Source: Caldilineaceae bacterium (GTDB lineage: Bacteria; Chloroflexota; Anaerolineae; Caldilineales; Caldilineaceae). Taken from it: 64,000 nucleotides of DNA. Within the stretch, counting starts at the first letter, position 1. Every line of letters begins with the position of its first letter. The notes under the pieces are model-generated. The model searched no databases, had not been told where the DNA came from, and saw only the letters and a list, made by a program, of their open reading frames with translations. Shown one piece after another: positions 8,346 to 16,496 of this stretch. A program made the translations under genes and the position numbers. The DNA is taken from positions 1 through 64,000 of the forward strand of contig JAJEDJ010000047.1 of assembly GCA_022821545.1 (NCBI GenBank). The letters are read 5' to 3'.

Positions 8346-10723
8346 ATTTCCGGGTTGCCGCAAGAACCCTTCTCCACTTAGGTGCCGAACTTATAAGTAC
8401 GGACGAGGTAGCATTCTTTGAACTGGTCAAGAACGCCTTTGACGCCGGATCACCCCGAGCCGATATCGATGTAGTGGTTCGTCTCGAATATGATGCGTGT
8501 ATTACCCAACGGCAATTTATACTGGATTGCAAAACCGATCTTCTCTACGGTGAAGCCTTAGAAAAGGCAATGGATGACTGCAAAGGGGCGATCATCGCCG
8601 GAGTGGATAACTCAACTCCCCATGCTGGGTCTTACGCTGGGAGAATAAGAGCGGCGAGTTCGTGGGATGATCTGCTGGAATTGATCGATGACGCCAACTA
8701 CATCCTCATCGAGGATAAAGGCAGCGGCATGTCTTTGAAGGACCTGGAGGAAGTCTATCTCACTGTCGGGACCCGCTACCGGCTTGACGAGCGGGAAAGG
8801 CAGGTCGAATCGCGCAACGATCTGTCCGTCAGCAGTCGTCCTATCCTGGGCGAGAAGGGCATTGGGCGACTTTCCGCAATGCGGCTGGGTTGGGGCTTGA
8901 AGGTTGAAACCACCCAAGCCGGTGAGACACACTGGAATATCCTTGAGGTGAATTGGCGCAATTTTGATTCACCCAATCTGAAGTTTGTCGGCGATGTAGA
9001 GGTCACCTCAACCAGAGGCAATGTCAAGACCCAATTGGAGTGCAGCGGAACACGCATAAGAATTACCAGCCTGGCCTCAGCTTGGTCAACAGAAAAACTT
9101 CAGGACATCGCCACGGAACTCAGCAAATTCACCAACCCGTTCTATCCGCGCTCACGATATCAAATTTCTCTGCGGTTCAACAGAGAGCCTATACGCATCC
9201 GACGACTCGACCGAATCCTCTTTGAGCAAGCCCACGCAGTAGTGCAGGCTACATACAGTCTAGACAAGGTCGGGCCGCGTTTTTCCGGTGCTGTCAACTA
9301 CCTGTTGCGTAACCGGCAAAAGACCTTTTCTTACGATTGGCAGGAACTATTCTCAATCACCAATCGGATCCCCCTTTCGGTGCTGCGGGCGCTCGGCCCA
9401 TTTTCGGTAGAGTTTTACTGGTACAACCGACGTGCTTTGCAGGCGGTCGAAGGAATCGGGACCAAGCGTCAAGTTCAAGAGTTTGTAAACTCATGGTCTG
9501 GTGGCCTGATGCTGTTTCGGGACGGATTCCGTGTATTCCCCTATGGGAATCGTGACGATGATTGGCTGGATCTTGACCGGAAGGCGCTGGCCTCCAGTGG
9601 GTATAAGGTGAACCGCAAACAGATCATAGGCCAAGTCAAGATCGGAATCTTTGATAATCCCCATCTGGTAGACCAGACGAATCGCGAAGGGCTGAGAGAT
9701 TGTCCGGAAAAGGACGCTCTGGTCCAACTATTGAAACACCTGTTAGAAGACGTCTTTCGAACTTTCATCAACCTAGTGGACAATGAAATTCGAGCGCTGG
9801 AGCCGGTCTCATTTGATGACTTGGAAGAACGCGCCGCAGACGAAATGAGGCAAATGCGCCACTACATCGAAGCGCTTTTGAGCAAGTATCCTCAGCTGAA
9901 ACACGACTCACAAATAGTTCGCCCGCTCGAGCAGGCGGTGGCCAGGATCCGTCTCTTGCTGGATGAGGCCTCCCAATTGGCAGAAGCATACGATGTGGGG
10001 AGGACTCAGCTACTAAACTTGGCCGGCCTTGGCATGATGGTGGAAATTGTTGCCCATGAGTTGAACAGGGCCACCCGTTTCGCACTACGGGCACTCGCCG
10101 CTCCTCGGAAGGAGGAACCGGACAATGCCCGCGGCACGGGTCAATTTGACGTTTTGGAAGCCCAGCTCAGGACTCTCCAGAAACGATTGAGAATCCTTGA
10201 TCCGCTCAGTACGGCGGGTCGGCAGCATAAGCAGAAATTCGACCTCATCAGGTGGGTTGATGAGATTCTACAATCTCACCAAGCCCAGTTTGACCGCCAT
10301 GACATTCAGTGCGTCCTGCGTGTCCTGCCGGAGACCTCTCCAGAAAAGATGGACGTTCGCATGGTCAAAGGCATGGTAGTTCATATTGTCGAAAACATTC
10401 TCAGCAATTCAGTGTATTGGATCAAAGAAAAAAAGGTGCTGGACAAATCCTTCGAGCCAAAGATAGAGGTCGTCATAGACACCATGGCTAAGGAGATCAG
10501 GTTCACTGACAACGGCCCCGGCGTGGATCCCTTGCGTGAAGAGGAGATTTTTCAGCCCTTCGTAACCACCAAGCCCCCGGGCGAAGGGAAGGGGCTCGGG
10601 CTATACATCTCACGAGAGATCGCTTCATACCACGATGCTGCCATCGGCATCTCCGAAGAACGAACGGTCCATCCGGACAGGCTGAATACCTTCGTGTTTT
10701 CACTGGAGAGTAACGATCGATGA
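8342..10723 (+). CDS. Dual-GHKL protein: MORC/HSP90-like N-terminus plus histidine-kinase C-terminus
   Basis: This 793-residue protein carries two GHKL ATPase signatures. The N-terminal one has ELVKNAFDAG (N31, D34), IEDKGSGMS (D125) and LGEKGIGRLS (residues 169-178), the MORC/MutL/HSP90 pattern. The C-terminal one is histidine-kinase-like: an H-box VAHELN with candidate phospho-acceptor H572, N-box ENILSN (N685), G1 DNGPG (D723) and G2 GEGKGLGLYISRE from about 747. There is no transmembrane or signal segment, so it acts in the cytosol. The start at 8342 follows GGAGAGGTGTC and overlaps the sspC-like stop; an open frame from 8252 would overlap sspC heavily. The next gene encodes a receiver-like partner, also by ATGA overlap, so a cytosolic two-component relay is the natural inference. 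The trigger, perhaps foreign DNA or modification status, is unknown. Confidence 0.8.
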   Translation: MNFRVAARTLLHLGAELISTDEVAFFELVKNAFDAGSPRADIDVVVRLEYDACITQRQFILDCKTDLLYGEALEKAMDDCKGAIIAGVDNSTPHAGSYAGRIRAASSWDDLLELIDDANYILIEDKGSGMSLKDLEEVYLTVGTRYRLDERERQVESRNDLSVSSRPILGEKGIGRLSAMRLGWGLKVETTQAGETHWNILEVNWRNFDSPNLKFVGDVEVTSTRGNVKTQLECSGTRIRITSLASAWSTEKLQDIATELSKFTNPFYPRSRYQISLRFNREPIRIRRLDRILFEQAHAVVQATYSLDKVGPRFSGAVNYLLRNRQKTFSYDWQELFSITNRIPLSVLRALGPFSVEFYWYNRRALQAVEGIGTKRQVQEFVNSWSGGLMLFRDGFRVFPYGNRDDDWLDLDRKALASSGYKVNRKQIIGQVKIGIFDNPHLVDQTNREGLRDCPEKDALVQLLKHLLEDVFRTFINLVDNEIRALEPVSFDDLEERAADEMRQMRHYIEALLSKYPQLKHDSQIVRPLEQAVARIRLLLDEASQLAEAYDVGRTQLLNLAGLGMMVEIVAHELNRATRFALRALAAPRKEEPDNARGTGQFDVLEAQLRTLQKRLRILDPLSTAGRQHKQKFDLIRWVDEILQSHQAQFDRHDIQCVLRVLPETSPEKMDVRMVKGMVVHIVENILSNSVYWIKEKKVLDKSFEPKIEVVIDTMAKEIRFTDNGPGVDPLREEEIFQPFVTTKPPGEGKGLGLYISREIASYHDAAIGISEERTVHPDRLNTFVFSLESNDR

Positions 10724-12642
10724 CAACGACGGATACGAACTCGACACACGCGGTTACGCAGCGCCTGCGCCACGCTGGCATTACTAGTGCCGTCGTTATC
10801 GACGACGCCTTCAACACACCGGCCTTGGATGATCTTACTGATGAGATTGCAGATTTCTGGACTGCAATCGATCGGAACGATCGCGCGCTTTCTGAACTGA
10901 ACGACTTAAAGCCAGAATTCGAAGGAGAAGACGACATCGATGAAGAACTAATAAATTGTTTGTGGGCTCGGACTCTCAATGAAGAGCCGTCATCTCTATT
11001 GATTCTCTGCAAAACCACTCTGTTTTCGCGGCAGATTGAAAGCCTCTCTGACCTTACTTCTCTTGTTGACTATCTGAAAGGAAAAGGCATCACGCCAATC
11101 CTACTGGGCACTGAAGACGACCTACCCGATGGACAGCAAAGGCTGTTTTTCCTGGACTTCATCCTGGAGTCAGACATTGCACTGCCTAGCAGTGGAGAGG
11201 TAGAGGTGGTCATTCAAGAATATGCGGCGGGAACCCCAGCAAATCCACTGATACAAGTATCGATAGACAAAGCCAAGCAGATTTTAGATGAGTTCGATGA
11301 CGCGTTCATCATACTGATGTCATCTAAAGCCGGCGTGCTACAGGCGAAGGATAGATTCCGTCACGAAACTGGTCTGATTGAGGGGATGTTTGACTACATT
11401 CCGAAGGAGCAATTAGCTGGGGAGAGAGAGCTGAATCTGAAGTTAGGAATTTCAGCCGCCCGCGTGTCGGATCGCCATGAAATCCAATGTTTTGTGGACG
11501 CTTTCGAAACGTCGCTTATGGAAGCGTCAGAAGAATTCATCAAGCGGATCAAGAGTCTCAGCTTTGAAGACTATATGTACATCTATTCCCTCAGTTTGCA
11601 TAGGGATGGCCATCCACTGGGCGACTACATGTCAGGGCTATTCAAATCATTGCTGGCCCATCTTGTCCATGATAATGTTCAGGTAATTAAGGCACAGAAT
11701 AGATTAGATGACATCGATATGGAAGCATACGTTCCTTTGAAGAAAGTGCCCTCCAAACACTTGGTTGAAATGTTCAGTCTGTCACTGACCGAGCCGGGTA
11801 TAACAAGTGCTTCAACGGATTTGCGCCTGGGCGACTTATATGTGAATGGTGCCAAAGAAGCGCTACTTGTCATCAATGCCGAATGTGATCTTGCCCGTTT
11901 GCAGCTAAACTCTGGCAGTGGGAGTGAAGATGGCCCTTCGATTCTACTGCACGCGGGACGCATGGAATTGGTTGAAAAGCCGGCTGAGAGCGAGGACAAG
12001 AAAAAATACAAAATTACGGATCTCTTGTTCCACGAGGGGAAACGGTACAGAATCGTATGGGAATATGAAAGAGTAATAACCAAGGAATATGGTGAACTAG
12101 AGGAATGGCTTGACGCCGAAGGCTATTCGAAGAAGGCGCGGCTAATTACGCAGCACGCGCTGGAGATTCAGCAACACTTTGCAGCCAAACTGACACGTGT
12201 AGGAATGCCTGTTGCGCCTCCTCTTCCCAGACCCGCCACGGTTCAGGTATTTGGCAAAAACAATGGTGGGACCTTGGAAAGACTGGGGGACGACATCCCG
12301 CGGGGCGTGGTGATAGACCGAAAAGGATTTCGTTTTACTTCAGATCAGTTCAGCCAAATACTACAGAGGGTGGATCAAGGAATCTCACACTACATTGCTC
12401 TACGCGAATCGTTTGAAGAGGGTTCCAGACGTTTTGAAAGGCAAGCAGAAAGAATCGACAAATTGAAAGCGTGGTTACAAGATGTCGAGGGATGGCTTGC
12501 CTTGGTTGAAAGCAGCAACGGCATGCCCACAGGTAACAAAAGCAAGCAAATTGGCTCAAATGGCGTTCTGGAAGTATTCTGCAGGCCCAAATTGGAGACG
12601 GCGCAGTGCTTAATTGCAATCAACCTCCTGCCAGATGAATGA
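10720..12642 (+). CDS. Response-receiver-like protein with a long unassigned C-terminus
   Basis: A 640-residue protein whose first 230 residues fit a divergent receiver (REC) fold. Visible are the acidic pair VVIDDAF (D28, D29), the candidate phosphorylated aspartate in RLFFLDFILE (D146), the switch serine in IILMSS (S201/S202) and a lysine in YIPKE (K229), in the canonical order. The spacing is larger than in CheY because of an acidic insert at about 55-80. The C-terminal 400 residues contain no DNA-binding, GGDEF or nuclease motif I recognise. A stretch near 380-400, INAECDLARLQLNSG, is conserved-looking but unassigned. It overlaps the upstream kinase-like gene by 4 bases (ATGA), as cognate pairs often do. 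It may transmit the kinase state to the sulfur-transfer or helicase components encoded downstream. Confidence 0.65.
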   Translation: MTTTDTNSTHAVTQRLRHAGITSAVVIDDAFNTPALDDLTDEIADFWTAIDRNDRALSELNDLKPEFEGEDDIDEELINCLWARTLNEEPSSLLILCKTTLFSRQIESLSDLTSLVDYLKGKGITPILLGTEDDLPDGQQRLFFLDFILESDIALPSSGEVEVVIQEYAAGTPANPLIQVSIDKAKQILDEFDDAFIILMSSKAGVLQAKDRFRHETGLIEGMFDYIPKEQLAGERELNLKLGISAARVSDRHEIQCFVDAFETSLMEASEEFIKRIKSLSFEDYMYIYSLSLHRDGHPLGDYMSGLFKSLLAHLVHDNVQVIKAQNRLDDIDMEAYVPLKKVPSKHLVEMFSLSLTEPGITSASTDLRLGDLYVNGAKEALLVINAECDLARLQLNSGSGSEDGPSILLHAGRMELVEKPAESEDKKKYKITDLLFHEGKRYRIVWEYERVITKEYGELEEWLDAEGYSKKARLITQHALEIQQHFAAKLTRVGMPVAPPLPRPATVQVFGKNNGGTLERLGDDIPRGVVIDRKGFRFTSDQFSQILQRVDQGISHYIALRESFEEGSRRFERQAERIDKLKAWLQDVEGWLALVESSNGMPTGNKSKQIGSNGVLEVFCRPKLETAQCLIAINLLPDE

Positions 12643-12717
12643 GGTGATGAGAAAGAGTCACTTGCGCACACTTGAGAGCCGTTACGCGCCCCGATGACGC
12701 ATTTAGGAGAGCGGTAA

Positions 12718-13530
12718 ATGTCTACAATTAGACACATCCTCAGTCTTTCCGGCGGTAAAGACAGCGCTGCGCTCGCCATCTACATGCGCGACCGCGTCCA
12801 CGAGATGGAATACATCTTCCATGACACCGATAAAGAGTTGCCGGAAACACTGGACTATCTAGCGAGGCTTGAGGCCATTCTGGGAAAGCCGATTGTCAAG
12901 ACCTCCACAGTTGACAGTTTTGACCACTGGCTGACCGTCTATGGCGGGATGCTTCCTTCGAATCACCGACGCTGGTGTACCAAGATGCTCAAACTCAAGC
13001 CTTTCGAGACATTTGTTGGCAGCGATCCCGTTGTCAACTATGTGGCCCTGAGAGCGGACGAAGACCGAACCGGCTACATCAGCGCCAAGGAGAATGTCGA
13101 GACGGTCTATCCGTTTCAGGATGATGGAATCGTCCGCGCCGACGTCATCCGCATCCTTGAGGAATCCGGGTTAGGTTTGCCACCATACATGGCATGGGGC
13201 CGCACACGATCCGGATGCTTCTTTTGCTTTTACCAACAGAAGATCGAATGGGTGCGGCTCAAAGAGGTCCACCCTGACCTATTTGAAGAGGCCAAGAGGT
13301 ACGAAGAACAGAGCGTATTGCACGGAGAAGAGTTTTTCTGGAACGCGCGCGAGTCTCTGGCGGAATTGGAACAGCCTGAACGCGTGAACCAGATCAAGGC
13401 AAATTGGGAGGCGGCACAAGCGCGCAAGCGCGCCCAGCGCAAAAACCTGCCTCTTGTGGAGACCCTTGGCGGTTTGGTGGTGGATGATGAACCGCACGAG
13501 CGAGACGGGTGCTTGATTTGCTCCATCTAG
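12718..13530 (+). CDS. sspD: PP-loop PAPS-reductase-family protein, SspD/DndC-like
   Basis: An ATP pyrophosphatase of the phosphoadenylyl-sulfate reductase family (270 residues). The PP-loop SLSGGKDSAALAIYM lies at residues 8-22. It has C87 in RRWCTKML, C167 and C170 in GCFFCF, and a C-terminal CLIC (C265, C268), a plausible Fe-S cluster set like that of DndC. In PT systems this enzyme activates the DNA backbone phosphate and takes sulfur from the desulfurase. It differs clearly from the CysH at 39838, which has a CC/CxxC pattern and sits with a siroheme-type chelatase. GGAG precedes the start. The gap of 75 bases before it is much larger than the overlaps elsewhere in the operon. The next gene starts inside its last codons. 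Confidence 0.85.
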   Translation: MSTIRHILSLSGGKDSAALAIYMRDRVHEMEYIFHDTDKELPETLDYLARLEAILGKPIVKTSTVDSFDHWLTVYGGMLPSNHRRWCTKMLKLKPFETFVGSDPVVNYVALRADEDRTGYISAKENVETVYPFQDDGIVRADVIRILEESGLGLPPYMAWGRTRSGCFFCFYQQKIEWVRLKEVHPDLFEEAKRYEEQSVLHGEEFFWNARESLAELEQPERVNQIKANWEAAQARKRAQRKNLPLVETLGGLVVDDEPHERDGCLICSI

Positions 13531-14930
13531 ACGCAGACGGCCAATTGGATGATGGCAAGTTCGATAAGAAATCTTCAGATGCACCATTGCCAGCCCCGCT
13601 TCGGCCCTATCAATGGGAAGGCGTACACTTTCTCCTGGACAAAGAAACTGCGCTGCTAGCTGATGAGATGGGACTGGGCAAGACCGTCCAAGTGGCAGTC
13701 GCGCTGTCCATGAAACTCAAAGCTGGCAGCCGTAGGCGATCCTTAGTTGTAGCTCCAGCATCCCTCCGCCTCAATTGGGCACGCGAACTGGCTCGTTGGG
13801 CGCCCGATATCAGTGTAGGCGTAGTCCGAGGTGGACCCGAAGATCGACGCGCCTACTACATGCTTCCCTATAACGTATTGATCGCATCCTATGAGCAAAT
13901 TCGGGCCGACTTCCTGCGCTCTACGAACGCCACCGAATACGACGTTGTAGTATTGGACGAGGCCCAGCGGATCAAGAATGCGAATTCTGAAACCGCTTTG
14001 GCATGTCGTGTCCTGCGCCGTGATGCGTCGTGGGCTCTTACCGGTACACCCTTAGAAAACCGAGTGGGAGATCTGGTTGGAGTTTATCGTTTCGTGTGTC
14101 CAGGACTGCTGTCATCCGCGATGAGTCGGCCAGAGATGCATACCGCAATGCAGCCCTTTTTCCTACGGCGGCGCAAATACGATGTTCTGCATCAACTGCC
14201 TCCCATCCAGTTCCAGGATGTCTATGTCGAATTGGAAGGACAACAGAAACATGCCTATGATGCACTCTGGAAAAATAGGGACAACCTGACCCACCGCGGA
14301 GGTAGCAATAAACGTACTTCATCAATGCTTGCTCTTATCACTCGCCTAAAGCAAGTTTGCAACTTTGATCCAGCTAGCGGTGAATCATCTAAACGAGAAG
14401 CTCTCGGCTTGATCATTGACGGGCTCGTATCGGCGGAGCACAAGCTTCTTGTTTTCTCCCAGTATGTCAAGACTCTCCGATGGCTGGCTCAGGAAATTGC
14501 AGATACGGCTACAGTTGACATTATTCACGGCGGGCTGCCTGAACAGGATAAAGACAATGCGGTTGCTCGTTTCAACAATGAGCCAGGACCTCGAGTGCTT
14601 CTTGTATCTTTGAAAGCTGGAGGCGTTGGGCTAAATCTCGGAGAAGCCAGCCATGTAGTCTTGTTCGACCGCTGGTGGAATCCTGCTGTAGAAGAACAAG
14701 CTATACACCGAGCACATCGCTTTGAGAGAGATCGGGTCCTTCACGTTTATCGGTTTCTGGTTGTCGACTCGATTGAGGACCGAATCTCCGCGATATTGGG
14801 TGAAAAGAGAGAATTATTCGAGCAATATGTAGAGGCCGCTGACAACGCACCAGTGCCGTCTTTTTCAGGATGGGAGTTGGAGAATGTGTTGGATCTCGGC
14901 CACATTGACAATAGCCTTCCAAATGGGTGA
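13509..14930 (+). CDS. SNF2-family DEAD/DEAH-box helicase or translocase
   Basis: A compact 473-residue SNF2 ATPase: motif I LLADEMGLGKT (K58), motif Ia VVAPASLRLNW, motif II VVLDEAQRIKN (DEAQ, 150-153), motif III WALTGTPLENR, motif IV region LLVFSQYVKTLRWL, and motifs V-VI RVLLVSLKAGGVGLNLGEA then AIHRAHR. It would move along double-stranded DNA using ATP. No nuclease or zinc domain is fused to it. The GTG start at 13509 overlaps the end of the SspD-like gene by 22 bases, which implies coupled translation. Short N- and C-terminal tails suggest it depends on partners for DNA targeting, possibly the ParB-like proteins or beta-CASP nuclease encoded next. Family assignment is firm; the role is inference. 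Confidence 0.9.
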   Translation: MLDLLHLDADGQLDDGKFDKKSSDAPLPAPLRPYQWEGVHFLLDKETALLADEMGLGKTVQVAVALSMKLKAGSRRRSLVVAPASLRLNWARELARWAPDISVGVVRGGPEDRRAYYMLPYNVLIASYEQIRADFLRSTNATEYDVVVLDEAQRIKNANSETALACRVLRRDASWALTGTPLENRVGDLVGVYRFVCPGLLSSAMSRPEMHTAMQPFFLRRRKYDVLHQLPPIQFQDVYVELEGQQKHAYDALWKNRDNLTHRGGSNKRTSSMLALITRLKQVCNFDPASGESSKREALGLIIDGLVSAEHKLLVFSQYVKTLRWLAQEIADTATVDIIHGGLPEQDKDNAVARFNNEPGPRVLLVSLKAGGVGLNLGEASHVVLFDRWWNPAVEEQAIHRAHRFERDRVLHVYRFLVVDSIEDRISAILGEKRELFEQYVEAADNAPVPSFSGWELENVLDLGHIDNSLPNG

Positions 14931-14960
14931 ATCAATCGATCAACTATCGGAGATACGACA

Positions 14961-15779
14961 ATGGCGACAGTGAAAGAGTATCTGCAGATTCCGCTGGATT
15001 GTCTTGAAATTGGAAGGGGACAAGCCAGAACACGTGACGTAGCCGCAGGCATCCCGGAGCTGGCCGACAGCATAAGAAAGGTTGGTTTATTGGAGCCTAT
15101 CGTAGTGTGCGAGAGTTTACAATCAGGTAAGTATGAGATCCTCACGGGGCAGCGACGCTTCCTTGCTCACAGAGAACTGGGAATTGACACAATTTGGGCC
15201 GCGGTCCTGGATAGCAGGGTCAATGAAATTACGGCAAAGGTAATCTCAGTCACCGAAAACCTGGTTCGGCGAGATCTGAATAGTCGTGATCTCATTGATG
15301 CCTGCACATACCTTTTTAAGCAATATGGCAGCGCCAAGGCGGTTGCAGAGGAAACAGGATTACCATACGCTGATGTCTTAAACTATGTGAAATATGATCG
15401 GCTCCTCCCAGAACTGAGGGAGTTGTATGATCAAGGCGAGGTTGAATTGCGCACGGCACTCAGGGCGCAGGATGCAGCCGAGGTCATGGGCGGGGACGTT
15501 GCTGGCACTGCGATTGCTCTGGCCAACGAGATGAAACCCATGACTTACGCACAGCAGAGAAAGCTGGCTACAGGGGTGAAAGAGTCTCCACATAAACCTC
15601 TGGATGAAACAATAGAGACCGCCAAAACAGGTGCGCAGATTACCCAAATAGTTGTGACAATTGGGACCGAACTACTCCAGCGGCTTCAACTTTTCGCTAA
15701 AGACGAAGACACGTCGCAGAATGAAGCCGCTGCAACTCTGATTGAAGAAGGGCTTGAGCGCAAGGGTTACCGAGACTAG
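14961..15779 (+). CDS. ParB/Spo0J N-domain protein
   Basis: A 272-residue protein with a full ParB N-terminal (CTPase-type) domain: IPELADSIRKVGLLEPIVV near 31-49, the nucleotide motif TGQRRFLAHRELG (residues 62-74, GQRR in place of the usual GERR), then VTENLVRRDLNSRDLIDAC from about 98. A helix-turn-helix-like part follows (YGSAKAVAEETGLPYADVLNYV). The C-terminus, near 225-270, looks like a ribbon-helix-helix dimerisation segment. GGAG stands 12 bases before the start. No ParA partner is present, so plasmid-style segregation is unlikely. In this operon it may clamp onto or slide along DNA to mark or load the helicase and nuclease; that is inference. Confidence 0.85.
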   Translation: MATVKEYLQIPLDCLEIGRGQARTRDVAAGIPELADSIRKVGLLEPIVVCESLQSGKYEILTGQRRFLAHRELGIDTIWAAVLDSRVNEITAKVISVTENLVRRDLNSRDLIDACTYLFKQYGSAKAVAEETGLPYADVLNYVKYDRLLPELRELYDQGEVELRTALRAQDAAEVMGGDVAGTAIALANEMKPMTYAQQRKLATGVKESPHKPLDETIETAKTGAQITQIVVTIGTELLQRLQLFAKDEDTSQNEAAATLIEEGLERKGYRD

Positions 15780-15782
15780 CAT

Positions 15783-16496
15783 ATGGAAAGCGATCTTTCT
15801 CCTGAACAGAAGCGAGACCTAATCCTTTCACTTGGCACGCACAGAACAGAGAGACGATTGTCTCCTATTGAAGTTGCACGTCTGATCGACGTGCTGCACC
15901 GAAACGGGACTTCCTTTAGGGAGATTGCCCACCTGGTCAGTATGAAAAGCACCAGTACGCTCAGGGAAATCCATCGCCTCTTGGAATTGGATCCTGACAT
16001 TCAACATCTTGTTGGGTGGGGCAAGCCTTCCGCAACTACACTTCCAATGAAGTCAGCGCAACAAATCGCCCGTCTGCCTTCCTGGCAGGATCAATTGGCC
16101 GCCACCAAGGCTACTTTAGCCCATGAACTGACCTCCGAAGAAGCACGGCAAGTAGTTGAGTCAAAGATACGCTCTCAGGAACCTATCGGCGATTGCATCG
16201 ATGCTGTTTTGCGTCTTCGGCCCACAATTGAGCGCAAGTATCTGTTTCTAGGAGCGGTGACATCCAATAGAGTTAGCCGCCATTTGGAGACCCTGACACA
16301 AGTGGAGCGCGATGAGGTCTTCAATGCGGGCATCAATCATTGCTATGACGGCTGGCCCCAGTGGTCAGGCAAGCTTGGCGTTTCAAGATTCACTTTCTCC
16401 GGCGGAGTTGACCTGGCACATGTCCTTGAAGAACTGCCTGTTGGATTTGAGCAAGCAATCACCCAATGTCTGGAATCTTTTTTGGAACTTTCGTGA
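15783..16496 (+). CDS. ParB-like helix-turn-helix protein (no CTPase domain)
   Basis: This 237-residue protein begins only 3 bases after the ParB N-domain gene. Residues 25-60 (SPIEVARLIDVLHRNG then SFREIAHLVSMKS) read like the HTH region of KorB/ParB proteins, and residues 80-135 (KSAQQIARLPSW, LAHELTSEEARQVVE) match the following helical part. The GERR/GQRR and ENLxR motifs are absent. The C-terminal 100 residues are unassigned. With its neighbour it looks like a ParB architecture divided between two polypeptides, or a paralogue that lost the N-domain. The last base of its stop is the first base of the next start (TGATG). Confidence 0.6.
   Translation: MESDLSPEQKRDLILSLGTHRTERRLSPIEVARLIDVLHRNGTSFREIAHLVSMKSTSTLREIHRLLELDPDIQHLVGWGKPSATTLPMKSAQQIARLPSWQDQLAATKATLAHELTSEEARQVVESKIRSQEPIGDCIDAVLRLRPTIERKYLFLGAVTSNRVSRHLETLTQVERDEVFNAGINHCYDGWPQWSGKLGVSRFTFSGGVDLAHVLEELPVGFEQAITQCLESFLELS

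Noticed and set aside
14961-15779. ParB gene as evidence of a plasmid partition locus or replication origin
   Set aside because: No ParA, no replication initiator and no obvious parS cluster; the gene lies within a defence operon.
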